Assembly: GCF_958298935.1 (NCBI RefSeq)
Contig: NC_084921.1
Coordinates: 46,223,001 to 46,287,000 of the forward strand
Length of the DNA stretch: 64,000 bases
Reading direction: 5' to 3'
Source of the DNA: Phragmites australis
Taxonomy: Eukaryota > Streptophyta > Magnoliopsida > Poales > Poaceae
Shown piece by piece: positions 45,626-58,200 of this stretch. Each line of letters starts with the position of its first letter. Positions within the stretch are counted from its first letter, which is position 1. The translations under genes were made by a program, and so were the position numbers. The notes beneath the pieces were generated by a model that saw only the letters and a list, made by a program, of their open reading frames with translations, was not told where the DNA came from and ran no database searches.

Positions 45626-46543
45626 GTGCTCATCACTTTCCTCTGGACGAACGCAGATATCTTTTCTTGGAGTCTGCCTGATATGCTTGAAGTCCCTAGG
45701 GAGGTGGTAGAGCACAAGTTATTAGTGCAACTCGAGGTGCAACCAGTGAAGCAAAATTCACACCGGTTTGCACCCGACCGAGAGGAAGTACTTCGTGAGG
45801 AGGTCAACAAGCTCTTGGAAGTAGGCTTCATCCGAGAAGTACAATTCCTGGAGTGACTGGCCAGCCTAGTCATGGTTCGAAAATCCAATGGTAAGTGTAT
45901 GATGTGCGTCGACTTCACCGACCTCAACAAGGCGTGCCCTAAAGATCTATTCCCTCTACCCTAGATCAACCAGCTCGTGGACTCGACTGCTAGTAGCAAG
46001 CTGCTATGCTTCTTAGATGCCCATTCAGGGTACCATCAGATTAGCATATGTAGGGTAGATGAGGAAAAGACCGCTTTTGTAACACCCTTCGGGGTATTTT
46101 GCTATGTAAAAATACCTTTTAGCTTGAAAAGTGTTGGTGCTACTTACCAACAGTGGATTCAACTCATCCTTCGACCGCTCGGTAGAAATATTGAGGCATA
46201 TGTCGATGACGTGGTCGTGAAAAGCAAGACCAGGGATGACCTAGTCACAGACCTCCAAGAAAAGTTCAACAACCTTCGAAAGTATCATATGAAGCTAAAC
46301 TCGGAGAATTAGACATTCGGAGTCCCCTCAAGGAAGTTGCTCAGTTTCCTTTTGTCTAACCAAGAAATAGAAGCGAACCCTAACAAGATCAGAGTTATCG
46401 ATCAGATGGGATTCTCAACTAGAATAAGGGAAGTCCAGAAACTAACTGGGTGTGTAGCAATGTGGAGTAGTTTCATCTTAAAAATGGGAGAGAGGGGGCT
46501 GCCACTCTTCAAGTTCCTGGAGAAAAGTGACCACTTCCTGTGA
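45626..46543 (+). pseudogene. Gypsy reverse transcriptase remnant
   Basis: In one continuous frame with internal stops are read: REEVNKLLEVGFIREVQF, MVRKSNGKCMMCVDFTDLNKACPKD, a stop at 45962, then FLDAHSGYHQISI (first catalytic Asp), FVTPFGVFCYVKIPFSLKSV and the catalytic box YVDDVVVKS at 46199-46225. The thumb/connection follows to about 46540. Stops at 45856, 45962 and 46310 fall where the family has Trp, Arg and another sense codon, so decay is by point mutation and not frameshift. Not active. Confidence 0.85.
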
Positions 46544-47110
46544 ACACCAGAAGTGGAGGCGGCCTTCTAAGATATCAAAATGTACATCTCTTCCTCTCCT
46601 GTATTGACTGCTCCTTGATCAGACTATGAGCTCTTACTCTATGTTGCAGCCACTCCACAGGTCGCGAGTGTGGTCCTGGTCATCGAGCGTGAGGGTCTTC
46701 AGCAACCATTGTACTACGTTAGTGAAGTCCTACACAACACAAAGGTTCGGTACACAGGCATAGAAGCTGCTATATGCCATGTTGATGGCATCTCTTAAGC
46801 TCCTGGACTACTTCCAGGCCCACAAAATCAAAATAATCCCCTTGCTCCCGATAAAGGAAATTCTACACAGTAGGGATGCAGCAGGAAGAATAACAAATTG
46901 GGCAGTAGAGCTTGGGGAGTTCGATATTCAGTTCGTCCCCCGAACCGCTATCAAATCCTAAGCGCTTGTCGATTTTGTGGTCGAGTGGTTGTCCTTTGAG
47001 CTCGAGCAGGAACAACAACTAGAGGCAGAGGAGTAACCGACCATCATTCACGCTGAAGGGAGCGGGGGCTGGAATGGTCTTGATATCACCTACCGGCAAC
47101 ACCCTTAGGT
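46544..47110 (+). pseudogene. Gypsy RNase H remnant
   Basis: Reads DYELLLYVAATPQVASVVLVIEREG...QQPLYYVSEVL...RYTGIEAAICH, then after a frame change AGRITNWAVELGEFDIQFVPRTAIKS, as in the gypsy RNase H domain. The usual DGS motif of the second (archaeal-type) RNase H region near 47050 is worn. Confidence 0.7.
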
Positions 47111-47599
47111 ACGTAGTTTAATTATGTTTTCATGCCACTAATAATATTGTAGAATATGAGGGCCTCTTGTCAAGAATGAGAGCAGCCTCCGTACTTGGTA
47201 TAAAAAGCTTAGTGGTGATAGAGGACTCGCTAATGGTCGTAAACCAAGTGAAAAAAGAGTTTTAGTGTTCTAACCCGACAATGATGGCACACCTCACTGA
47301 AGTGAGAAGGTTAGAGTGATGCCTCATCGGTTTTGAGGTCAAGCATGCCCTGCGCATGGATAACTTTCTCGCCGATAAGCTAGTTTGTCTAGCTTTTCTT
47401 GCCCACCTGTCCCAGTTGAAGCCTTTGAAGAAAGATTCACCCGACCATCCACCGCAGTTTCGGACCAAGGTGAAGGGGATGCTCCGCTTGGAAACGTAGC
47501 ACCTGAGGTAGCATCTTTGAAGGCATATCCTCCTTTGTTGCAGTCCTTGGACAACCATCATTTGGTCGCCCAACTTGATTCAGGTGCGACCTAGATGAA

Positions 47600-48830
47600 T
47601 CTGATCTTGGCATACCTTCATAATTGAGCGATCTCTAACAATGATGCGTTAGCAGAAAATGTCACGCGGTAAGCTCGCAGATACTCATTGGTAGAGGGAC
47701 GCCTTTACCGCAGGGGGAGCAATGGCCTTTTACTGAAATACATCACTCAGGAAGAGGAGAGTACAATGCTCTCTGATATCCACATAAGCATATGTGGTAG
47801 CCACGCTTCATACCACACCCTAGTTGGAAAAGCGATCCGGCAAGGATTCTATTGGCTCACGACCATCCAGGATGCTTGCGAGCTGGTGAAACAGTGTGTG
47901 TCGTATCAGTACCATGGCCGACAGACCAACCTATCAGCCCAAGCATTGCAAACCATACCACTCTCTTGGCCTTTCGCTATCTAGGGGATCGATATCGTGG
48001 GACTATTCCCTAAGGCCCCTGGTGGTTTTGAATTCTTATTCGTGGCAGTTGACAAATTTACTAAGTGGATTGAAACCGAGGCTATCAGGAATATCACCGC
48101 CGCAACAGCGATCAAGTTAATATGAGGGTTTGTTGTGCTGTTTGGCAGTCTAAACCACATAATTACGGACAATTGGACTCAGTTCGCCAGTTGTGCTTTC
48201 AGAGACTACAATGAAGAGATCAGAACCAAAGTTTGCTATGTTTCGGTTGTGCACCCCAAAGCATTGGACCGGTCAAAAGGGCAACTGGGATGATACTGCA
48301 CGAGGTCAGAACCCGGGTCCTTTATCGGCTTAAGAGCTATTTAAGATGCTAGGTGGATGAACTCCCTATAGTACTCTGGTCGCCGCAAACGACCCCTGGT
48401 AGGGCTATGGCTGAAACTCCCTTCTTCATGGTCTTCGGTGTTGAAGCAATGCTCCCCTCTAAGATCACCCTCCAATCTCCTCGAGTGAGCAGCTACTCGG
48501 ATGATGACCTGGTAGTGCTATGGGAGGATGATATAAACCATATCAAAGAGTTCCACGATCATGCTCTAATTCAAGCAACCCGATACCAACACAGCCTTAG
48601 GCGCTACCACAACTGCAAGGTGCGGGAGCAGACACTGGTCGTAGGCGACCTCATCCTTAGACAGATCCAAAATATGGTAGGCCGAAACAAGCTCTCCCCC
48701 AAGTGGGACAGGCCCTACAAAGTGGTCGATGTTACCTGACTTGGTGCGGTTAAGTTAGCCATATAGGACAACCATGAATTGCATAACTCGTGAAACATAG
48801 CACACTTACACAAGTTCTATGTTTAAGGCT
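47600..48830 (+). pseudogene. Gypsy integrase remnant
   Basis: The HHCC-type finger region (ICGSHASYHTLVGKAIRQGFYW...CELVKQCVSYQ) is followed by the core: GIDIVGLFPKAPGGFEFLFVAVDKFTKWIE (first Asp) and HIITDNWTQFAS (second Asp). The Glu segment is lost to changes near 48260-48300. The end (48353-48739) carries TPFFMVFGVEAMLP and VGDLILRQIQN...LSPKWDRPYKVVDV. Several stops are present. No chromodomain is seen, which fits the Tat rather than the chromovirus clade. Confidence 0.8.
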
Positions 48831-49322
48831 GCTCAAAAACAAGCTATTTTTTTTCTATTTTGCAGGATCTTTTGGACGAGCGTGGAACATGGCTTGTAAG
48901 TTTTTCCGATTCAAATACCATACTCTCTATTTTACAGGATCTCCCAGAAAAGAACGGTCTCCCATCAGCTTGTAAGTTTTTCCAATTCAGAGGTTAGACC
49001 ACCTGGTTGGTAGCTTTTCTGCCAATCAGACGGTCGGGGGCTAGAGCAATTTAGGATTCCTTTTTTATGCTACCAGTTTATGTTGCCTGTCTTCTCATGT
49101 GGTGAGTACCAAATCAGTTGAGGGGGATTGAAAAATGCCGTTTGCTTAAAGTATGAGCGACTGAAGGATAACGATCATGAGGCCGCAAGTCCAAGCTCGT
49201 GTCGAGCGCTGATCACCACTGAAGGGTTTGTCGTACAAAGGGTTGTCCTAGGCACCACGAAGCTATCTAGCGAGCGGTACGGAAAGCCTTTGTCTCATCT
49301 AGTGGTTACGAACAATTAGAGC
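48831..49322 (+). other. Gypsy internal spacer between pol and the inserted LTR
   Basis: Non-coding. Contains a short direct repeat around CAGGATCT and CTTGTAAGTTTTTCC (about 48863-48915 and 48938-48985). Ends at the ATGCT target duplication. Confidence 0.45.
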
Positions 49323-49327
49323 ATGCT

Positions 49328-50794
49328 TGTCACATGAACATAGGGAAATTTTATATAAAAATGAGTCTTGGAGTTACAAAGTAACAACTAAGTAATGACC
49401 AGGGGCTAGTTCTAACAATTTTATTCAGTGTCATTAGGATCTGAAGATGCCTGTGAGATCTTGTGATGAAAATGGCATAGAAAAGTGATTTAGCATAGAG
49501 ATGATGACATTTGGATAATTTATACGCTGATGTTAGCGTAGAGATGATGCAATATACTCATGTGAGTAGTGTTTCGTAAACTGATCTTGAGTCAAGTCGG
49601 GAAGGACTTGTGCTCGTACTCATTTGTTTTTTTGATTCATGTGCAGGTGTTGCTCGAAGGTGAACGTGGTTGATGATGGATCAACGAACTATGTTAAGGG
49701 AGGAATTGAGGTTAAGCGACTAGGTTCAGGAGGAACTGAGGTTTAGTGACTAGGTTAAGGAGAACTGAGGTCATGGTAATAGAGGATGTCATGTAGGACG
49801 TTCGAGCTGAGAGAATAAAGCATATGGAGACAATGTTTTATGATGGACGTAGAGGTGATTTGATCGTGAGAGGACGTGAAGACTAATTTGTTTAAGTCAG
49901 AGTAGGCACGGGTGAGTCGTGTGATTGTTGGACTTGAGATAAGAGTTAGTGTCAGAGATGAACTCTAAAGGGGTTACATACATGCATGTATGCATGTGAG
50001 ATGTTGTATGCATGATTACGTAAGAGTTGTTGGCTAATTAACTTAATTAGTGGGAGTTGTTTGTCCTCTTATGATTAGAGGAGGATAGAGACTAGGTTGA
50101 ATACAACTTGGAGTTGTAGTTCAATTCGGGCACGTTTGTGCGTATGGCAATCCAATAAATAGAGAGGTCTATTGTATTGGTTAGACAACGCAACAGAGAG
50201 AAAAATTAGAGAAACCCTAGATATGGCTATTTTGGGATTTCGTGAAAATCCTTGTTGGATGCTTTGGAGAGGCATCTTGTAAACTCAAATATGCAATGAA
50301 AATCAAGTTTTGTCAGTTGCTGATTTGGAATTTTCTCTCTGTTCTATATTATGCGTGATTGGTTTCGGTTTTTTTTATTAATTTCATGTTTTTATCGAGT
50401 TTCATCTTGGTTTAATCCATCCAAAACCTTGCTATAATATCTAGTGTTTGATCTCAAGTAGCTTTTATTCATTATCGACTCGGTTTCTATCTACTCAATT
50501 CTATATGGTGCAGTCAACTTCGACTAGAAATTATTCTTGATCCACATATCTGATTGACTTGATTCTTATTGGATTAGTTTCGTATTTGAATCTAGTTTCT
50601 ACTGTCCAAAATTGAGGGAAATTAGACTTATGGATCTTACTGTACATCATTTTTACTAGAGCATGTATTATCTATTTTGAGTGGAATACCGAGTTTAAGT
50701 CTGTTTTCAATTTGGGTGAATTAATCTTTGAATTTATTTTTTGCAATCATTCACCCCCCTCTGATTGTCTTATTAGAGTGTAATCGATCCTACA
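49328..50794 (+). mobile_element. Solo LTR, family B, 1467 bp, TSD ATGCT
   Basis: Starts TGTCACATGAACATAGGG and ends CGATCCTACA. Exact ATGCT repeats flank it (49323-49327, 50795-50799). It has TTCACCCCCCTCTGATTG near its 3' end, a motif seen in copia-type LTRs of grasses. There is no internal sequence. Orientation is by the TG...CA convention plus this motif. Confidence 0.8.
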
Positions 50795-51528
50795 ATGCTC
50801 CTCTGTGAGTCAGACCAGATGGTCCAAAGGAGGGAATGAGCTGCGTATAGAAATGAGTATGCATGGTCACCGAGCTCCGCTGAATAGTGCCAAAGTCTGC
50901 AGAGACTACCGGAGCAAGGTCGAGGTAAGGGAAGTGATCGCTGACACAGGCAAAGGCAAGGCAGGCGCCAGAGACTTTGATCTCTAAAAGGTGGTCTCCA
51001 ATGGTCTCCAATGGTCTCATGAAGCCTCTGCTCGAGGTCACCTACCTCCTCAGAGGCCACCAAAAACCAGTTGATATGATCGGTCATGGTATCCCAGGGA
51101 GTTAGATGGACATGAACGCGGCGGCCAGGAGCAGCGAGTCGAAGGGGGTGAACGCCTAACTAAGACAATCATAGAAATATGCCTACCGCTGGTTGTTTTC
51201 CCTCATCATCCACTCCAAGTCCCTTTGCACCGTGAGCAGTTCCTCCTGACAAGCTTGTCAGAAATAGGTCGCAGAGAAAGCAGGAGTCAGCTGGTCAGGT
51301 ATTACTCAGCTGGCCTAAGACTGGCGCACCTCGAAGATCGCTCTACACGTTCTCTCGCTCGAGCGCGAACCCAAATTAACACTTGGCCATCGCTTCCTTA
51401 CTACGCTGTTCGTTGGTGTCATCGACGGTTGTGGTCGGGGGCTCAGAGCGAGCATGAGGTTCGATCAACTCAGGAACTCTACGACCATAGCAATGACACA
51501 AGCCCATCAAAGAAACGAAAAGTTTCAT

Positions 51529-53085
51529 TCAAAGTATGACACTCAGGAACTCTACGAGACAAGTCACACCCCTGCAGGCTAGCGCTACTCTCCTGACATC
51601 CGTCTGGGGTTGACGATTGACTACGAGTAGTCTGGTCACCCTGGTTGACTTAGGACGAGCCTGATCACTTCTTTGCTGACTGGCACTACTCGCAATACCT
51701 CCGCCCATGGTCGGTGTTCGGCCCAGGGTGGTCTGGCCATCGCTGCCTCCAGATGGGTTGGAGGCGTGACCAGATGGGTTAGGAGCAGGCAAGGCCGTGC
51801 TCTATTAGGCGACGGGATGGAGTTCACGTCAAATTCCTCTCCCTGAGGCGGCCTAATTGGAGGTCCCCATAACCTCGTCGATGATTGGGCGCAGAATGTT
51901 GATCTTAGGGAGACCCTGCATTGGTTCCACCCATGAAAATCTAACTCACGAAAAGGCTCAGAGGCGAGAGAAAATGCCAAACTTACCCTCCTGGGTTGTG
52001 CTCTCTCCGACGGGGTGAGATTGCACAGCGGCAGTGCGCCGACAGGAGGGCTGTCTTTCCTCAGGGAAGTCAACATTAGAATTTGGACACACGAGTCAAC
52101 GACATCGTCAGCAAGATCTAAATAACAAAGGGGACGTGAGAGGACACACACATAGCTAGAAAGACGATACCAAGGAATCGGCTGCGGGAATACCTATGAG
52201 GCTCTTCAGGGTGGCATTGCTCGACCCAGAGTACAGAAACGCCATATGTGCTCGCCTCCATAGGGGGAACAATCGGTGCTTGATGAAGTCACGCACGACG
52301 TCTGACCCCATCAGCTCGGCTTCACGAAGCTTGCCAACCCTCTTAGCCAGGGTCAGTAGCTCCAGGGTGGTCACAGGTGAATTCCCCTAGTTGCATGTGA
52401 CCTACGCCGGCGTGCTCAGCACGCGGAGGTTGTCTAAGGAACTATTGGCCGAGAGGTAGAACCAATTCTCCCTCCAGCTCAACCGCGAATATTTGAGGCC
52501 CACCTGGATATAGGAGTCCACATCGTTGTCGCGAAGGCAGAACCCACATCATCACCAATCGTCATGGGTAGAAGAACCAAAAGAGGTTGAAGCATGGTTC
52601 GACCCTGACAAAGTTCTCACACAGATGAGCAAAAATGCTCAGCATAAGAATGGAGTTAGAGTTGAGATGGAGGTGGCAGATGTCGTAGAAGGAGATGATG
52701 GTGGTCAAGAACTCGAAGAAGTATGGCACGAGGCCCGCCAAGAAGAATGAGACGAACAACACGATCTCCCCTGGCAAGGAGCAAACACGCTCTCCCTGGA
52801 GCGGTACCACGAGGAGAGGCAATGGGTGAGCAGGCAGGCTTCATGCATCGCCTTTAGCCTCGCCGCATCACACTTGTATCTGGGGAAGGTGGACTCACTA
52901 CTGGTGCGCACCATCGGACGACAATGGAGAATGCTGTGAGGGCAAGAATGCAGATGGAGACGAAGGGCTCTGAGCGCAAAAGGCTTGGAGACTAAGGGAG
53001 ACGATGAAAGAATTTGTGGGGAACCATGAGTGCTCCAATTTAAAGGGCTACCATGGTATCTCAACCACCACGGAGTTTGATCCAT
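51529..53085 (-). pseudogene. Antisense extra ORF of the gypsy element ('putative gypsy type transposon', PF04195-like)
   Basis: On the minus strand, against the direction of gag-pol, the frames 52705-53085 and 52562-52822 read PRYKCDAARLKAMHEACLL...LSSWYRSRESV, then LPGEIVLFVSFFLAGLVPYFFEFL...NSILMLSIFAHLCENFVRVEPC. Further left are VVRDFIKHRLFPLWRR and GIPAADSL. This matches the plant family labelled putative gypsy type transposon, known as an extra ORF between pol and the 3' LTR of Tat-type elements. Its function is unknown. Here it is split by frameshifts and stops. The same protein start appears at 25366 in the other copy. Confidence 0.65.
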
Positions 53086-53945
53086 GAGAAATTCGAAAGG
53101 TGACGCGTGAGGAATCGAAATTCCCCTGGGTTCGGCGGCAATTAATGTTTTCTCTCTCCCACGTTCTTCTCTCTCTGGACGTTTAACCTCCTCTTAGGAT
53201 GCACGTTCCTGAGTCGACCACTAAAATGGGCTGCATCTATGACCACTCTCTTGGCAAACTTATGACCACCTAGGGCCCAAGTGGTGCGAATAGACCCGAC
53301 CGTGATCACATGGCGTGTCGTGACCATGGACCACTCAGTCCATCACATCCACGAGGGAGCTTGGGGGCTACTGTTGGTATAATAGATAAGGGGGTGTCCT
53401 ATGAGATGGGCCCCACACCACCAAATGTCTGCCGGTAGTATGTATTTTCAAGATCACGGCCTCACCGTGCGACCAGAGCGAGACTCGTGCTACCAGCCCC
53501 CTGGTCGCATGGCGAAATCCTGTGGCCAGTCCTTGCTGGTCGCAGGGCAGGTATTCACCTAACTAATCAAGTTTCATTTAATGCCGCGCACTTGAGTATT
53601 TTCTTTCCCTAGGTGCTCTCTTTTGGCGATGCATGGTCGTTGGGCGGCGTAGTGTGACAGTGTCCTGTAGCATTTAATGTTACAGGATGGCCTGATGGGT
53701 GAGCATGACGACGTTTGGTTATGGTACATGATGTGCAGGACGACCAGGGCAGGGTGGGCGTGCTTATCCTCCGTCATGATGAGATAGGGATAGCTCGGCT
53801 TCACCAGGTTTAGGTATGTCATCTGTTTTGCAATGGTCCATTTGTATGGCATCTTTTCCCCTGGTATATAAAGATGTGAAAACCCGGCTTGTAGGGATAG
53901 GGAAGACACTCTATAACAAGTTCATTCAATTTATAATAAAATATA

Positions 53946-54776
53946 GGGATAAATGCAAAAAACCCCCCAAAAGTCACTTGGATTTTGACTTTCCCCCCCA
54001 AAAGTTGTTTTGTTGCAAAAAACCCCCCAAAGGTTTGATTTTGTTGCAAAAACACCCCCAAAAATTCAAAAAATTTTAAAACAAATCACAAAAAATTCTA
54101 AAAAAAACTAGAGACAATTATAAGACCTTTTGTGAAATTTTTTTTCAAAAATAATATCCTTTGCATCATATTTCATGGAGAGTAAGTTTGAAAAAAAAGA
54201 AAAACGTGTAACTCATTTATTAATTCGAGTTAAATGCATAGTTAATTATTTACTAATCCAAAAATCATGAAACAAATTTTTTTAGTCTTCTTACATGATT
54301 CTCTATCTTGTAAAAATACATGAAATCTTGAAATAGTTATTGTAATGTGCAGGATTCAGTAAATGGGTTGCAGATAGATTAATTCATAACTAATCCATAA
54401 CACCCCCAAAATTAGTGAAACCACTTTTATTAGTTTACTTAAACAATTATTTGTGTAGGAAAAATAATGGTAGACATGACAAAGTTAAAATAACATGAGT
54501 TAATAAATGAGCTGCACATTTTTCTTTTTTTCCAAACTTCCTCTCCATGAAATATGATGCAAAGGATATTATTTTTGAAAACAAATTTCACAGAAGGTCT
54601 TAGAATTGTCTCTAGTTTTTTTTAGAATATTTTTAATGATTTTTTTATTTTTTTGAATTTTTAGGGGGTTTTTTGCAACAAAGTCAAACTTTTGGGGGGC
54701 TTTTTGCAACAAAATAACTTTTGGGGGGGAAAGTCAAAATCCAAGTGACTTTTGGGGGGGTTTTTGCATTTATCCC
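53946..54776. mobile_element. Mutator-type foldback element nested in the 3' LTR, 831 bp, 9-bp TSD
   Basis: Starts GGGATAAATGCAAAAA and ends TTTTTGCATTTATCCC, with the two arms of roughly 300 bp more than 90% identical by eye. The exact 9-bp repeat TAAAATATA flanks it (53937-53945, 54777-54785). The arms hold repeated C-runs joined by TTTTGTTGCAAAAA. The other LTR of the host element lacks the insertion, so the empty site is visible within the window. It encodes no protein. Confidence 0.92.
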
Positions 54777-55073
54777 TAAAATATATAAGATGTAGGGTTA
54801 TTATTCCACAGGAAATCTGAACCTGAATAAATCCTTGTGTTCTTGAGTCCAGTTCGATATACACCCATAAGAAACATAAATCGACGCGTCCGTTGTCCAG
54901 TATATTTTGGATTCATTATCAGAGATTATCCTTATCAGAAAATAAAAAAAGGACGCTAGTAGTCTATTTTTTAATTTTTAAAACAAACATCTAGTTTTGC
55001 ATTTTTTTATTTTTGAAATATAAAAAAATCCTCCTCCGCCCCTTTCTCACCGTACCATTGGGAGCTCAGTGCA

Positions 55074-55212
55074 TTTTTTATATATATATTTCTTTTAGAT
55101 TTAGACCCTCTTTATCCGATCTTTTTTAGATCTTATCGGAGAATCGTGCAAGACGTGGGATTTGATCCCACGCCACCTTAACACCCACCTTGGTGCTTTG
55201 CCACCGGACTCC
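55074..55212 (-). mobile_element. Candidate tRNA-derived SINE
   Basis: Read on the minus strand it has a box-A-like TGGCAAAGCACC and, about 37 bp later, a box B matching GWTCRANNC (GATCAAATC within GGGATCAAATCCC), followed by an AT-rich tail. GTGCA flanks it on both sides (55069-55073, 55213-55217). Short and divergent, so tentative. Confidence 0.45.
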
Positions 55213-55217
55213 GTGCA

Positions 55218-58200
55218 CGGACACATCAAATTACGTGTTGCTCTGCTCACCCAGGAAGAAGGAAGTAGGAAATCGGTGGCTTTCGAAAAGAAGCACTAGT
55301 TGCTCGATCGCCAACTGAGCATATCTGACCATCTAACTTCTTCATCAAACATGAATAGAGATTTAGCAACAGAATATATTTTTAATGTTATCTTTTTCTT
55401 TGTTTGTTACAGGAACTTCTTTTATCTTAATAAAAACTGGGCGTCAGACTCTGCTCACTGTATTACCATTGTTTAGGACTGCGCGCTACACTGCATACGT
55501 GATAACGTGAAACCCATTTCAGCCTAACCAATCATCACTAGCACCTACCGGCTGCCCCAACAAGAGACGACAGCTCCTCTCAATAATTACCAAAAGCAGC
55601 CACCCACGTCAACCCCTTGAGGCCGACGCCTGACGTCGAGTTAGTCGGACGCCCGCCTATGCATCGGGCGGGCCGTGCGCCCAGTGGGGAGGCACGCGCG
55701 AGCAGGGCAGGCTGGGAGAGCAGGGCTGTACGTGGCTTTGAGCCTGCGAGAGCAGGGATGCACGCGCGGGAGGGTGCCGGGGGTGTGGTGCGCGGTTTGA
55801 GCCCGTCCGCGGGTGGCCGCGCCGTCGCGTCCGGGCGTCCCGGTTCCCTCTCCGCCCTTGTAGTGCGGGGCAAATCTTGACGTGTTCCGAGAGGAGTTGC
55901 CGAGCTGCCTCTCCGCCCTTGTAGTGCGTCGTCCTCCGGGCGTCCCGGCGTCCCGGTTCCCTGTCCCTCCCCGCGGCGCACTTGGCTCGCCGAGTTTCCG
56001 TGATTGGACTGCGCCGCGTCGCATCACAATTTGCTGCCACTGGGCATAACGTATCTGTCCATTTGATACAGTGGACGCACGATCACTTCTGAAACTTCAT
56101 CAGTTCACGAGGATCAGGCTATTAGACACTGGTACTAGGTTCTGCTGGTTGGAAGTGAGCATATCATCCGTCATAAAGCATAACCTGAAGTCCTATCCAA
56201 TGATTAAAATCGTTTTTTTCTCGAGCAATAATGATTGAATTCATAAAGTAAACAGAATGGTTCAAACCTTGATCTCTTACAGATCGATTGCACATCGGCT
56301 CGGGTCCATATGCCTAGTTTCATATGCTAATTAGGAGTAAACTTTTATCTTACCGACTAGTCACTAGTGCACCCTCATTCCTTTCTAACAATTTGCAAAC
56401 TCTCCACTTAAAAAGAGAGAGAAAGAAACGCAGACCCAACAATGCAAAGCAAATGGATCAGGCATTGCTTAGCCTGATCATCTCCAGATCTTTCCTTGTT
56501 GCATTCGCAACTCATTCCCTCAAACGGCAACACCATATTATTCTATCGATCAAAAGGGGCCTAGAGAGAAAGGCATCCTTTTGATCTGCAATACGTTGCA
56601 GCCTCATTTCAGTCAGTGCTATCTGAGTAGGGAACACTTAAGCAAACCACTAGCCATCGTGGATGTGGAGGAGGCTTCGGCAGCAACAGCTGCGCCCCTC
56701 TTGCGCTACATGCATAATGAACAAGCACCAAAGCATCCGTCCCGCTCTGCTTTTTCTGACGACCCGCATGTAATGTGGCCTTCATTATTTCCCGTCCCCT
56801 GAGAGCGACGCTAGCGCCTGTTTGGCTCCATGTAGGAATCGACTAGCCGGCCAGCTTGACACAGATTGGTTAGGCACTCAGGTCGTTCACGCCGAGCTGC
56901 TGGAACCGTAAAGCATAAAAGATGTGTGGAAGCGTCGCGGAGTTCAGGTTTGGTGAAAAGGAGTGCATTTGTTCTCTCTGCAGTGGGCAGGGATATGTGG
57001 AGAAACGTTGGCGCACGACACCATCTACTTTGTCCGCCTAATTTATCGGCAAAATCTGCAGAAATTGGTTTCCGTGTCAGGTAATTAACTCTGCTAATGA
57101 CACTTCCACTCAGAGATAAATAAATTTACTAATCAAGCAGATACCAACCAGCAACAGGTGAATTGCCATTGTGAGAATTCAGACACCGCATGCGTATGAA
57201 AGTATACCGGACCAAGTGGCACAACAATGGAAGATATCATGATATGAACAAGCCTGATTGAATTGGACAACCGAATCAACACAGCACTCTGTTTTTCTGA
57301 CAAGTAGAGTTATACACACACTATCATATCAGTAGTTATCGGCTTCAAATTTCATTACTGGTTCCAGAACTGGGGCCTATGACAAGGAAGCAAACGATTA
57401 CTAGCTAGCACCTAGCAGATTACAGGGAACAAAGACCAATTAATATACACCTATGGAGCAAGCCTTTTAATTTAGTACCAGAAAGATCTGTTAACCTTGG
57501 ATGTTTTTTTTTTTCCGGAGGAAACTTTGGCTAAAGATGGCGGTAAGTAAAAAGAAATAACAAACAGAAAAACGAAAAAGGAAGAATTGCAGTCTTAGCG
57601 ACAAGTATCCCAACAAATGTTCATGGACTCTTGGTTCAGTACCATCAATCAGTCGTCAGATGTTACTCACAGACATGTCCTGTCACTTCATGTCCTGCAA
57701 CGAATTGAAAAGTTATGGTTCAATTTTCACGCAATAAAAGTGATTTTTGATTTATTTTGTTGGGACTTGCCACTGATCGAGCAAGCTAGGTGCTCTATTA
57801 GTGGAGTCTGAATGCAAGTCCATGAACCCCCACTTGATTTGGGTGACGCGATACGTGCTTTTGCGCAATGCATTTCATAAGAACTGCTGCCTAGTGATGT
57901 CGAAACGGACACTCGTCAGATGAATGGAATAGTACTGTGTGCTTATATAATCAATCCGCTTTGCACAGTAAGAAATAAATAGTTGTGGCGTTTGACTAAA
58001 ACATATAACAACTCCACTGATTATTTGCAAATTTTGCAATAGCTCAAATTTGTCGAGTAGGGGACAATACCTGCACAAATATAAACAAGTGGTGAGATTC
58101 AAAGGACCTCTCCATCGCTCGGAGCGCTACAAATTCCAACGCTGATCTTACAACATTTTAAAAGGTACAATGAAGTATCATAGTTTTCAGATAACGATGA

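Larger units (their letters stand above)
36332..54937 (+). mobile_element. Ty3/gypsy retrotransposon of Tat type, 18.6 kb including nested insertions
   Basis: The 5' LTR is 36332-37053 and the 3' LTR 53372-54937 (about 733 bp after removing a nested 831-bp element and its duplicated target). They align along their whole length with many differences, so the insertion is old. A primer site TTGGCACGCCATGTAGGGG follows the 5' LTR at 37054, and a polypurine tract GAGGGAGCTTGGGGGCTAC precedes the 3' LTR. Outer flanks AAAAA and GAAAA are a possible worn TSD. Sense gag, protease, RT, RNase H and integrase remnants occupy 43.9-48.8 kb and an antisense ORF occupies 51.5-53.1 kb, the Tat layout. Insertions at 37.45-43.58, 49.33-50.79 and 53.95-54.78 kb break it. 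Confidence 0.85.

Noticed and set aside
55580..56040. Overlapping 127-133-codon ORFs on the minus strand
   Set aside because: Produced by a GC-rich island with a local duplication; low-complexity Arg/Gly/Pro/Thr composition and no domain in any frame.
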